NCBI RefSeq assembly: GCF_016592435.1
Contig: NZ_AP014545.1
Coordinates: 1,054,001-1,118,000 of the forward strand
Origin: Amphritea japonica ATCC BAA-1530
GTDB lineage: Bacteria; Pseudomonadota; Gammaproteobacteria; Pseudomonadales; Balneatricaceae
Reading direction: 5' to 3'
DNA length: 64,000 nt
The translations under genes were made by a program, and so were the position numbers. The notes beneath the pieces were generated by a model. It made no database searches. It had not been told where the DNA came from and saw nothing but the letters and a program-made list of their open reading frames with translations. This document shows positions 7,993 through 16,976 of the stretch, in pieces; position 1 is the stretch's first letter, and each line of letters starts with the position of its first letter.

Positions 7993-10644
7993 TTACTTTA
8001 CCTGTTGCAGGTTACTGTAAAAACGAATTTGAAGTGCCTCATGCTGCAGTGTAAATGGATGGCATTGCCACTCTAGCTCTAAGTTCTTCAGATCGTTTGC
8101 GTTTACAGATTTGTCTCGTAACTCAAGCGCTTTTTGTAATCGATCCATCTGGTATTCCATACGCAGAGATTGATCCTGTTCGGGGGATTCCTGACCCAGA
8201 AGTATTTCAAGCCTGATACAGAGTTTTCTCAGAGCGATTTCAGTGACTTCAAGTAATTGCTCTATCTCTATACGTCCCGAGATAAACTCCAGTAGCAGCT
8301 CATAACGGCGGTTTATTAACGGCTCAAAGTGCTCGTTAGTCCTGTCGCTTTGTGCCCAGACAGACTGAACTTCATCTAATGCCAGTTGGTCTAGCGTGCC
8401 GTTTTGTATGAGATTTTCCAGTTGGTCACAGACTCTGATACGCTGAAGTAGTGCTTCTTCAAACAGGGTTTCGGTGGGACAGGATTGTTGGGTTTTACTC
8501 TGTACTTGCTTTTCTTTATTCAGATTATCAAAGACTAAGTTACAGGCTTTTCGAAATTCCGGCCACAGTTCGCGCTCAACACTATGGAAAGTATTTCCCG
8601 CTTCTTTCCAGCGTTTTTGTAACGCTTTAACCTGGGTCGCCGCACTTTCAATATTATCGATTGCGGCTAGTTTGATTGCCTGATTCAGAATGTCCTTTTT
8701 GTCATTAGCAACCTGATCCCGGTGTCCTGAAATTTTCCCATCAAGTTGTTTTAATAATGCGTTGAATTTAGTTTGTACCTGTCGTCCCGGCGTCCGGTCA
8801 ACTGGTGCATAGTCTTTCCATTCCCGCTTAACAGTCCGGCTAAGCTGCTCAATCAAGCCCCAGTCGGCTTCTTGCCAGTCAAGCTGATTAAGGTAGTCAC
8901 TCAGCTCTGACACTAATTGAGTGCGTTTGCGCAGATTATCTTCGCGTTGCTGCTTTTGCCCACGAAAATAACTTTCGCAGGGAGTATAGGCCTGATCTGA
9001 GGCTGCTTTAAAACGCTGCCAGATTGTGCGGGAGTGAAAAGGATCGCTACCATCTAACTGCTTCCATTGCTGTTGGAGCTGGTGGATTTTTTTGGCCAAA
9101 GCAGGGGGTTCAGATGCATTATCAATTAGCGCTTCCATCTGCTGACAGAGTAGTTCTTTCTTCTCTTCTACAGCAAATCCCTGCCAGTTTTTAAGTTCGG
9201 ATAAACGTGCAGTCAGGCCTTTGTAACGCTGTTGTAAAGACTTAGGAGTGCTGCCATTGATGCTGTCTAATTTTGTCTCAATCTGACGTTCTATCTGACC
9301 TGCGGCTTTAATCTGTCCAGCTTCAATCTGTTGCTCGAATTTGTTAAGCAGGCCTGACAGGTCTTCACTGCAATGTAATCGTTCCAGATTGAGCTGGTGG
9401 AGTTGGCCGCGAACCAGATCGCATTGCTGAATGATCGCCTGTAATTGCACTGGTTTTGTAATCTTTGTTGGCCAGTTTATTTGTTGGATAAAAAGGTCCA
9501 TTTTATTTAAATATTGCTGCAACGGTGCTGCTGCCTCAACAGAAGGTGATTCGTTGAGGAGCGTGGAGATCGAAGAGCTATTTTTTATCCAGTTTCTAGA
9601 GGCGTTCTGACAAAGGGTAAAGCGCTGTTTAAGCGGCGCCAGTTTAGCAATGTTTGTGGATTCGTTAGTCTTATTCAGTAACTCTTGCGTGGTGCTGTCC
9701 CAGCAGTTTTGTTCGGCATCGAGATCGGCTGTGCAGAAGTGTTCTCCCGATATTAGTGTTTCACATCGAATGGTTATTTCTTCGAGCTTTTGCAACAGCT
9801 CTGCCTGTTGCTGTTTTTTTGCTCTCTCTTGTTGTTCGTTTTGTAGCAGGGCATCGCTTCGTTGCTGCTCAATGGTGACGGTGTGTTGGCAGCGCTTGAT
9901 TATTTGTTCATAGCGTTGGCGAATTGATTCTTCCGGTGAAGCTTGAAGTTGATCCCACTGCTGACATAGTGCAATGAGCTTCGTGTTGTAGAGAGGGAAA
10001 AATGAAGTCTGACTTAAATGCTCCAGGCTGGACAGTAGCTCTTCCTGGCGAAGGCGTAAGATTTCTTCATGCCGGGATTGTTCAAGCAATTGTTGCTGCT
10101 TATTGCGAATAATACGATAAACGGTTTTATCCCGGCCTTTAATGGCTTTACTCGCTTGTTCCAGCAGTTCCGGCATGCTGAGTTTATTAGCAGCGGATTG
10201 GCGAATATGAGTGCTATTGCCATTTATAGTCAGACTGATTAAACAGTGTTGATCGGTAATTCTTTGCAGTGCCTGCTGCTGAAGTTCTGAATTGGTACTG
10301 TTTAAGGCGATATGCGTAAGGATGTTCTCGTCCTGAAGAGATATCAGACATTCGGATTGTTGGCTCAACGTGTAGCCAGGATCAAGAATGATATTACAGA
10401 TACGCTGAGTAACCGTGCGGCGGATGTCGGGGTCCGAATCATGGATAAGAATATCTGACAGTAAGTCGGGAGCCGCAATTTTATCAACAGCTGCAAGGCG
10501 CACTTCTACACTCTGATCCTGGCGGGCGAGTTGAGTAAGAACTTCTAGGTGCTTAGTGTTCCCGGGACTAAGCCGGTGAACTGCTTTGATTCGTACGGTG
10601 GCTTTACTATGCTGCCAACGGGGTTTGAATAACTTCACAAACAT
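7993..10644 (-). CDS. Large HEAT-repeat/DUF349 protein
   Basis: Long soluble protein (883 aa from the ATG at 10644) of the DUF349 family, found across gammaproteobacteria; the molecular role is not established. The N-terminus has HEAT-like helical repeats (HSKATVRIKAVHRLSPGN, SVEVRLAAVDKIA, DPDIRRTVTQRI). The rest is helical and rich in Gln and Glu, with several DUF349 modules recognisable by W-x-W/F patterns (LQQQWKQLDGSDPFHSRTIWQRF; KALQKRWKEAGNTFHSVERELWPEFRKA). No signal peptide or membrane segment. The start at MFVKLF is chosen because AGGAT precedes it and the 40 upstream in-frame residues look non-coding. Confidence 0.85.
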   Translation of the reverse strand: MFVKLFKPRWQHSKATVRIKAVHRLSPGNTKHLEVLTQLARQDQSVEVRLAAVDKIAAPDLLSDILIHDSDPDIRRTVTQRICNIILDPGYTLSQQSECLISLQDENILTHIALNSTNSELQQQALQRITDQHCLISLTINGNSTHIRQSAANKLSMPELLEQASKAIKGRDKTVYRIIRNKQQQLLEQSRHEEILRLRQEELLSSLEHLSQTSFFPLYNTKLIALCQQWDQLQASPEESIRQRYEQIIKRCQHTVTIEQQRSDALLQNEQQERAKKQQQAELLQKLEEITIRCETLISGEHFCTADLDAEQNCWDSTTQELLNKTNESTNIAKLAPLKQRFTLCQNASRNWIKNSSSISTLLNESPSVEAAAPLQQYLNKMDLFIQQINWPTKITKPVQLQAIIQQCDLVRGQLHQLNLERLHCSEDLSGLLNKFEQQIEAGQIKAAGQIERQIETKLDSINGSTPKSLQQRYKGLTARLSELKNWQGFAVEEKKELLCQQMEALIDNASEPPALAKKIHQLQQQWKQLDGSDPFHSRTIWQRFKAASDQAYTPCESYFRGQKQQREDNLRKRTQLVSELSDYLNQLDWQEADWGLIEQLSRTVKREWKDYAPVDRTPGRQVQTKFNALLKQLDGKISGHRDQVANDKKDILNQAIKLAAIDNIESAATQVKALQKRWKEAGNTFHSVERELWPEFRKACNLVFDNLNKEKQVQSKTQQSCPTETLFEEALLQRIRVCDQLENLIQNGTLDQLALDEVQSVWAQSDRTNEHFEPLINRRYELLLEFISGRIEIEQLLEVTEIALRKLCIRLEILLGQESPEQDQSLRMEYQMDRLQKALELRDKSVNANDLKNLELEWQCHPFTLQHEALQIRFYSNLQQVK

Positions 10645-10829
10645 TACATCGATCCTACAATGGCCACTATATAAACAACGGTACCTGTGGCCTGAAGCCG
10701 GTATTCTACCGGCCTTTGACTGTGCAGGAAAAGCCCTGATAAGAAAGAAAACTGTATGTTCCAACAGACAACTCCTCCGGGTTGCATGTCTGCCGGGCTT
10801 TACAGTGGTTTTAACACGAGGAATTTTTT

Positions 10830-11255
10830 TTAGCTGCGGATCTCAACTTCACCATCGACGTAAAGCCAATGGCCATCTTGCTGTCTGAAATTTGACCGTT
10901 CGTGCAATTCGCCCTGTTCTTCAGCGGTCTCGAATCGGGCAACAAACTCAACGATGCCGTTAAGGTCATCAGCCTTTCCCGCTTCAGTTTTAAGAATTTT
11001 TAAGCCTGTCCAGGTCGTTGCTTGAACCTGTTCTGTAATGAGTTCAGCATCCTCGGGGTTGCGGTGTTCCTCAGCTGTTGAATTGATAATATAATCTACT
11101 GCTCCTAGTGAGAATGCTGTATATCTGGACCGCATAAGAGCTTCAGCTGTTCTGGATGGCTTATGGCCTTCAATAGCCGGTTCACAGCAGAATGCGAATG
11201 GCTTATTCGAGCCACAAGGGCAGGTAAGAGTGGTATCTTTGTGGTCGTGAAGCAT
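10830..11255 (-). CDS. YchJ/UPF0225-like SEC-C motif protein
   Basis: 141-aa protein of the YchJ family. The N-terminal zinc-binding SEC-C-type motif is CPCGSNKPFAFCCEP. It is followed by the NTF2-like domain typical of the family (GHKPSRTAEALMRSRYTAFSLGAVDYIINST and a C-terminal ERSNFRQQDGHWLYVDGE). No catalytic activity is established; binding of zinc and perhaps a nucleic-acid or ribosomal partner is inferred from SEC-C proteins. It lies alone, divergent from sbcB. Confidence 0.88.
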   Translation of the reverse strand: MLHDHKDTTLTCPCGSNKPFAFCCEPAIEGHKPSRTAEALMRSRYTAFSLGAVDYIINSTAEEHRNPEDAELITEQVQATTWTGLKILKTEAGKADDLNGIVEFVARFETAEEQGELHERSNFRQQDGHWLYVDGEVEIRS

Positions 11256-11373
11256 AGAGTCCCCGGCTAAAAATATAATTGCTGTGTAACATAGTATTAT
11301 AAGCCGTTGACATATTAAGCATATTGATCAAAAGCATAACCATACCGAGATAATCGGTTTTAAGGCGAACAGA

Positions 11374-12834
11374 ATGGCGGCATCAGCTCAAAAGACTTTT
11401 TTCTGGCATGATTATGAAACTTCAGGTGCTGATCCTAAGCGTGATCGGCCACTGCAATTTGCAGGTATACGTACGGATCATGCCTTTAACATTATTGATG
11501 AGCCGGTGATGTTTTACTGTAAACCGGCGGAGGATCTGTTGCCGCATCCGGAAGCCTGTCTGATTACCGGCATTACGCCGCAGAAAGCGATTCAGGAAGG
11601 ATACTGCGAAGCAGAGTTTATGGCATTGGTTCATCAACAATTATCGCGTCCGGGTACTTGTGGCGTGGGATATAACAGTATCCGCTTTGATGATGAAATT
11701 ACTCGGTACAGTCTGTACCGAAACTTTTTTGATCCCTATGGACGAGAGTATCAGAATGGTTGCTCCCGCTGGGATATCATTGACATGTTGCGGCTGACCC
11801 GGGCGCTTCGTCCGGAAGGGATCGAGTGGCCATGTTATGAAGATGGCCGTCCCAGTATGCGGCTGGAAGATTTGACCCGGGTGAATGGTATTGATCATGG
11901 TAATGCTCACGATGCTTTAGCGGATGTGTATGCAACCATTGCGATGGCTCGCCTGGTTAAAGAACGCCAGCCAAAGCTTTATGAATATGCGCTAAACAAT
12001 AGTGATAAGCGGAGTATTCAAGAGAAGCTAGATCCGCTGTCAATGAAACCAGTCCTGCATATATCCTCGATGTATCCATCAGAATGGGGTAATGCTGCTG
12101 TAGTTGCGCCTGTGGCAAATCATCCGACTAACCGTAACTCGGTAATCGTTTTTGATCTGAGGGTCGATCCTTCTCCCCTGATTGAGCTACCTGCGGATGA
12201 GATTCGTCGTCGCCTCTACAGTCGCAGAGAGGACATGGCTGAAGGGGAAGAGCGTATTCCTCTAAAGCAGATTCATATAAATAAATCTCCGGTCGTAGCG
12301 CCTGCTGGGATGTTGACCGCTGTCGAGGCTGAGCGACTGAATATTTCCGGAGATCTGTGCCGTACTCACCTGAAAATGCTCAGAGGTTGCTCTGATCTGA
12401 AACAGAAAATAGCGCAAGTGTTTGGAGAGTCTGACTTTGCTGAGGATTTTGATCCAGATCATATGCTTTATAGTGGCGGATTCTTTGGTGATGCCGATAA
12501 GAAGAGTATGGATATCATAAGAAATACTGATCCTCAGCAGCTGGGGGGGCTTGATCTGGCTTTCCAGGACTCTCGGTTGGAAGAGATGTTCTTACGCTAT
12601 CGTGCGAGGAATTATCCGTTTAGCCTCAATGATGATGAGCGGAGTCGCTGGGAAGAATTTCGACGATTGCGGCTGCTGGGGCCTGATAGCGGAGGGCATC
12701 TGACGATGACTGAATTGTTCGCAAAGCTAAATGAACTTTATCAACAGCCTGAGCTGGGCAACGCTCAAAAAGAGATATTGGAGGAGTTAGCTTTGTATGC
12801 TGAAGCGATCTATCCAATGGATGAGGTGTATTGA
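11374..12834 (+). CDS. sbcB: Exodeoxyribonuclease I
   Basis: 3'-to-5' exonuclease acting on single-stranded DNA in repair and recombination, interacting with SSB. 486 aa, matching the family. The DEDD exonuclease fold is seen from the start: FFWHDYETSGADPKRDRPLQFA (motif I with D and E), GYNSIRFDDEITRYSLYRNFFDPY (motif II) and HGNAHDALADVYATIAMA (motif III). C-terminal SH3-like and helical extensions follow, including FPFSL-like YPFSLNDDERSRW. A one-base overlap of its TGA with the next ATG suggests translational coupling to the small secreted protein downstream. Confidence 0.95.
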   Translation: MAASAQKTFFWHDYETSGADPKRDRPLQFAGIRTDHAFNIIDEPVMFYCKPAEDLLPHPEACLITGITPQKAIQEGYCEAEFMALVHQQLSRPGTCGVGYNSIRFDDEITRYSLYRNFFDPYGREYQNGCSRWDIIDMLRLTRALRPEGIEWPCYEDGRPSMRLEDLTRVNGIDHGNAHDALADVYATIAMARLVKERQPKLYEYALNNSDKRSIQEKLDPLSMKPVLHISSMYPSEWGNAAVVAPVANHPTNRNSVIVFDLRVDPSPLIELPADEIRRRLYSRREDMAEGEERIPLKQIHINKSPVVAPAGMLTAVEAERLNISGDLCRTHLKMLRGCSDLKQKIAQVFGESDFAEDFDPDHMLYSGGFFGDADKKSMDIIRNTDPQQLGGLDLAFQDSRLEEMFLRYRARNYPFSLNDDERSRWEEFRRLRLLGPDSGGHLTMTELFAKLNELYQQPELGNAQKEILEELALYAEAIYPMDEVY

Positions 12835-13328
12835 TGAATCTGTCTGTTTATGCAAAAGCTGCGTGTCTGATTATTTCGTGGATCAGTATCTCAGCCTATG
12901 CTGACAGGAAAGAGGATCTGATTAATCCTATTGATTATGCTGTTACAGCACCCGGAGGATATATCGATTCGCCGATCGACCCGGCAACGCTATTTGAGGG
13001 TCGTCGTCGAGGCTATGTTGATAGTGAATCAATGCCAGAGATCGAACCGATGTTGATACCTGAGTTGCAATTGCCTCCGCCAACAGTCATTCCTCATGGT
13101 GATTTTGAACCGGTGGAGCGGATTGTGAGCGCAGAAAGAAAAGCCCCTCCTTTGACGGGCGAAGATCGAATATTTGCACAGATTGCCAGGGATGAGCTGG
13201 AGATTAAATGTTTGATGGATGATGCATTAGATCAGTGTGAAGGGATCGAAATTGAGGTACCACAAGAGAATAAACCCCGCTCACGCAGGGTTATTGATCG
13301 TCAGATTCAGACCTCAGGTACAAACTGA
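12834..13328 (+). CDS. Small secreted protein of unknown function
   Basis: 164 aa. The N-terminus (MNLSVYAKAACLIISWISISAYA) looks like a Sec signal peptide, cleaved after AYA. The mature part is acidic, proline-rich and probably loosely structured (EPMLIPELQLPPPTVIPHG). A short helix-rich segment with two cysteines follows (IKCLMDDALDQCEGIEIE). I do not recognise the family. The ATG overlaps the sbcB stop by one base (TGATG), so translation is probably coupled. The last 22 bp overlap the convergent M16 protease gene, a tail-to-tail arrangement. Confidence 0.7.
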   Translation: MNLSVYAKAACLIISWISISAYADRKEDLINPIDYAVTAPGGYIDSPIDPATLFEGRRRGYVDSESMPEIEPMLIPELQLPPPTVIPHGDFEPVERIVSAERKAPPLTGEDRIFAQIARDELEIKCLMDDALDQCEGIEIEVPQENKPRSRRVIDRQIQTSGTN

Positions 13329-16180
13329 CCTTGCTCCTTTAAAAGCGCGATCTCCGTATCACAGATCTTTTCCAGAGCTGTTGAACTAGCCTCCTGACGA
13401 TGTTCTTCACCAAAGGTACGTACTGTTAATCGTCGTTCTGGCAATTGGGTATAGCATTTGCGCAGATCGTTCAGCGTTAGGGCGTTAATGGCCGCGGTCA
13501 ACTGTTCCCGACTATCAAAACTATGTTCATCCCGATCGATCTCCTGCCAGTAACGTTCACTCAACTCACTCATCCGGTTGGCTTTACGGTTTATTCTGGA
13601 GAGGACGCTTTCTTTAAAGCTATCGACCTGTTCTTCGGTCAGCTCTTCGAGCTGAGTTTCCATCTGTGAGATGAACTCGTTGATATGTTTTTCTAATCCT
13701 ATGGGCCCCGTGTTGGGTGATTGAATGACAAAAGCCAGTCCAGGAGCTTTGCGCATCGACATAGCCGTTTCAAATACTACATAACCCAGCTGTTGCTCGG
13801 TACGCAGTCGACTATAAAAAGGCGCAGAGAGGATCTCACTTAATAGTGCATACTCTGCCCGGGTTTTTGTATCACTGTTATCCGCTTGAAAGTAGACGCT
13901 GATAGCTGAGTCGCTATGATCAACAGGGAGTGTTTGAGTTAGATTCGACTGCTTATCTAACAGAATAACCGGCAGGCGGCTGCGGTAACTGATAATTGGC
14001 TGAGTCGGCAGGTGAGTGCGAACGGTTTCGGCCATTTGCAGTGCGTCTGATTCTGACAGGTTACCATGGGCCAGCATTCTTACTTCTGTTTGTTTTAAAA
14101 GTTGTGGGATAAAGGCCTGTAGCGTTGCCAAATCAATACTGTGTAATGCGGCTAGTTTTTTCTCAGCGCTCCAGCTTTGTAGAAGTAGGTTGTACACTTC
14201 ACCAATTGTTTGGTTATAGGGTTTATCCTTCAAACTATTTTCCAGCTCTTGTGCATACTTCTCTTTGATGCGGGAAAAGCTGGTTCCAGAGAAATCCAGC
14301 TGCTGCAGGCTATTCATTACCTGATTGAGCAGCTTGGGTTGCTTATCGCTGTATCCAGAGATGCGAATGCTGAGGCCACGCATATGCGGATAAATACGAG
14401 TGCTCAGACCCGCCAGCGAGGCATCGTAAAGAGTTTCATTCAATTGATCTTTCACCAGCTTGGTATAGAGAGCTGTCATCACTGAGTTTTCCGGTGACTG
14501 GTTCGCTTGCCCGGATATGACAGAGATAAAAAAATCCGTCTTTGGAAGCTGAAAGGTCTGATCCTGTTTATGCCAGAGAGAATAACCATCCTGCTGTAAA
14601 ATAAGTTCGGGTCTGCTTTCCTGACTTTTTAATTCTTTACTCGCCAGAAGCGCTGGCGTAACCGGCTTTATGTTGAATTCTTCAGCGATAAAAGGGTTTA
14701 GTTTACGTACTTGAAGAGCCGGGATGTCAGCGGGGTTATTCCACTGTTCGCGTCGTAATGAAGCGACAGGCATTATGCTGTATTCAGCGTTAAACCAGGG
14801 GTCCTTGTTATCTGTTGCCAGATTTTGTGCCTGCAGTGTAATCAGCAAGTTGTCCGGGGTCATTTGTGACAGAATATTTTTGATCAGTTCAGGTTGAAAT
14901 TTCTCCAACAGATAATCGGCACTGATCACTGAATCCGCTGGATAAAGTTGCAGGTTACGTGACAGGTGTGAGACTTCATGGATAGGTTGTGCCTTTTCCT
15001 TGAATCTGAAACTGATGTCATTCAGTTTCTGTTCTTCCTGATACAGCGCTTCATTAACACCTTTCTCCTGCAGCATTCTGATCGCTGCAAAGGTGGTTTC
15101 TATCACTTCGTCGTAATTTATAAGGCCTTCATCGGTTAGGGACAGCGACAGAACAATTGATGATTGGTCTGGCAGGTCATTTCCCCGATGAGCACTTAAA
15201 CTGTTCACCCAGCCTTTTGTTTTAAGTGCTGAAAAAAGGCTCCCCTGGCCTTCATAGCCGAGTATTGACCCGATAAAGTGCGCAGGCTTTTCTTTGTAAT
15301 ACTCTCGGGTTGCCTGAATAGGAAATGTCAGTGTGAGTTGTTGCAGGTCTTTAAGTGTTTTGATGTTCTGTTGTAGCGGTAAATTTTGATACAAAGGGGT
15401 CTGAGAAATAAATTGAACCGCGTTACTGTTTTTGACGGAGGAAAATTTATCTTCAACCAGACGCTTCAGCTCTAATACCGGTTCTTTCCCCAGAATAACA
15501 ACGGTCATCTGGTTTGCAGAGTAGTGTTGATTATAAAAGCGAATGAGATCCTGTCGAAGTTTGCCTTCCTCGTTCGACAAGGTTTCCAGATTGCCGACGG
15601 CAAACTGACTCATGCTGTGTTCAGGGTTCATTACTCGCTTGCCGGCAGAATAACCGCGGCGACCATCATCGCGTAGTTTTGATTGATACTCTGAGTTAAC
15701 GGCGTGCCTTTCGCGGTCAACATATTTTTCTGAAAAGAGTGGGTCGATAAAAAAATGCGAGAAACGGTCCAGAGCAGGTTCCAGTTGATCTGCTTTGATA
15801 TCAAAAAAATAGTTTGTATTTTCAAACGCTGTATAAGCGTTATGACTTCCACCATTATTGCTGATGTATTCCTGGTAGCTACCTGCTTCAGGGTATTTCT
15901 CAGTGCCAAGAAACAGCATGTGCTCGAGAAAATGTGCTAATCCAAGCCTGTTTTCAGGGTTTGCATTGGAGCCGACGTTGATGTCTACAGATGCTGCTGC
16001 TTTATCTGTCGTTGGGTCAGAGATAACCAGGGCTTTCATCTGGTTTGGTAGTGTGAATGCAAGATAATCACGTTCGTCTGTAGGGCTTTTGTGAACTGCT
16101 GCATAGGTTAGTTTTGTTGTCATGAAAAGCAGCAGAAGCAAAACATGACGGGTACTTTTATTTGTATATCGGTAGCGCAT
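13307..16180 (-). CDS. Pitrilysin-type M16 zinc metalloprotease
   Basis: Periplasmic protease related to E. coli protease III (PtrA, similar length; 957 aa here), expected to degrade small peptides. After a signal peptide (hydrophobic LLLLLLF near residues 14-20, cleavage near TYA-A) comes the inverted zinc motif HFLEH (His83, Glu86, His87), with the third ligand Glu164 in AVNSEYQ. Four M16 domains span the chain; the third carries the ERTEQQLGYVVF-type segment (LRTEQQLGYVVFETA) of insulinases. The gene is monocistronic. Its 3' end overlaps the convergent small secreted gene by 22 bp. An assignment to ptrA proper is possible but not certain. Confidence 0.92.
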   Translation of the reverse strand: MRYRYTNKSTRHVLLLLLFMTTKLTYAAVHKSPTDERDYLAFTLPNQMKALVISDPTTDKAAASVDINVGSNANPENRLGLAHFLEHMLFLGTEKYPEAGSYQEYISNNGGSHNAYTAFENTNYFFDIKADQLEPALDRFSHFFIDPLFSEKYVDRERHAVNSEYQSKLRDDGRRGYSAGKRVMNPEHSMSQFAVGNLETLSNEEGKLRQDLIRFYNQHYSANQMTVVILGKEPVLELKRLVEDKFSSVKNSNAVQFISQTPLYQNLPLQQNIKTLKDLQQLTLTFPIQATREYYKEKPAHFIGSILGYEGQGSLFSALKTKGWVNSLSAHRGNDLPDQSSIVLSLSLTDEGLINYDEVIETTFAAIRMLQEKGVNEALYQEEQKLNDISFRFKEKAQPIHEVSHLSRNLQLYPADSVISADYLLEKFQPELIKNILSQMTPDNLLITLQAQNLATDNKDPWFNAEYSIMPVASLRREQWNNPADIPALQVRKLNPFIAEEFNIKPVTPALLASKELKSQESRPELILQQDGYSLWHKQDQTFQLPKTDFFISVISGQANQSPENSVMTALYTKLVKDQLNETLYDASLAGLSTRIYPHMRGLSIRISGYSDKQPKLLNQVMNSLQQLDFSGTSFSRIKEKYAQELENSLKDKPYNQTIGEVYNLLLQSWSAEKKLAALHSIDLATLQAFIPQLLKQTEVRMLAHGNLSESDALQMAETVRTHLPTQPIISYRSRLPVILLDKQSNLTQTLPVDHSDSAISVYFQADNSDTKTRAEYALLSEILSAPFYSRLRTEQQLGYVVFETAMSMRKAPGLAFVIQSPNTGPIGLEKHINEFISQMETQLEELTEEQVDSFKESVLSRINRKANRMSELSERYWQEIDRDEHSFDSREQLTAAINALTLNDLRKCYTQLPERRLTVRTFGEEHRQEASSTALEKICDTEIALLKEQGQFVPEV

Positions 16181-16580
16181 TCACTCGAGCCTCTGTATAT
16201 GGCAATCTTTTGGTAGGGAGACATTGTATTGAATAACTTCGTACCCTATTTCTTTAACGTCTGTAAAACTAACTTTAAGTAAAACAATGAAATTTAAGAG
16301 CTGCCAGACGTACTTCATTGGCGATAGATCGAGTTCTGATATAGCCGGCATAAGCGTTTAAGTCTAGTTATGAAAGACGTTATTGTCTATTTTTTGTACA
16401 GTTGTTTTTGTTATATGTCCTTTGTATTTGGTTATTTAACATTACAGGCCATTAAAATTTGGACAAGAGGTTTGATTATTGGTTCGTTTGTTTCTTTATC
16501 AATCAATGTTGCTTTACAATCGAAGGATGTCATAACGTTTTATTTTTACAAACCTATATTCAGACTTTGGGATGGATTCT
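16181..16580. other. AT-rich intergenic region between divergent genes
   Basis: About 400 bp separating the M16 protease (-) from the DUF6394 gene (+), presumably holding both promoters. An open frame from 16370 runs through it into the next gene in a different frame, but it lacks a ribosome binding site and overlaps the recognised gene, so it is not called. No RNA gene seen. Confidence 0.5.
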
Positions 16581-16964
16581 ATGAATCGCGAAAAGGTGAT
16601 TTTTGCATTTTTTATTGTATTGGCATTAACCCTGAACTTTGGTTTTTTTCTCGGTGAAATAGAGAATCTGGCTCATCATAATGTCTTCGAATTCTTTGCC
16701 GCTATTGTGGTGAGTATGATCTGTACGGTACTTAAATTTGGTGACCGCACGCATATTGGTGCGTTAATGTTGGCGACAAGCCTGGTTGCGGATCTTCAGT
16801 TAGTGGTGGCAGCGATGATTTGGGGGTATGGCGCTCAAATATCAGCTGATGGCGTGACGGCTGAAATGATCAGCAGTGTCGTGTCTTTATCCGGTGGAGC
16901 CTTACTAGCGAATATCGTGTCGGTTATTTTGTTGATGGTCGAAACAATCGTGGTACGTCGATAA
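16581..16964 (+). CDS. DUF6394 family membrane protein
   Basis: Small inner-membrane protein (127 aa) with about four hydrophobic segments: EKVIFAFFIVLALTLNFGFFLG, FFAAIVVSMICTVLKFG, LMLATSLVADLQLVVAAMIWGY and the C-terminal LLANIVSVILLMVETIVV. I recognise it as the DUF6394 type; its function is unknown. The ATG at 16581 (MNREKV) is preferred over one three codons earlier because homologous proteins begin with this pattern and GGGATGGA lies upstream. It is 12 bp ahead of the K+ channel gene on the same strand, so it may be an accessory subunit or regulator of that channel (inference). Confidence 0.75.
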   Translation: MNREKVIFAFFIVLALTLNFGFFLGEIENLAHHNVFEFFAAIVVSMICTVLKFGDRTHIGALMLATSLVADLQLVVAAMIWGYGAQISADGVTAEMISSVVSLSGGALLANIVSVILLMVETIVVRR

Positions 16965-16976
16965 AGGCGGGCCAAG

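Noticed and set aside
12831-12833. TTG start for the secreted protein after sbcB
   Set aside because: The ATG one codon later forms the typical TGATG stop-start overlap, so it is the better start.
16370-16657. Open frame coding a 95-residue hydrophobic peptide upstream of and overlapping the DUF6394 gene
   Set aside because: No ribosome binding site, AT-driven composition, and its second half overlaps the recognised DUF6394 gene in another frame.
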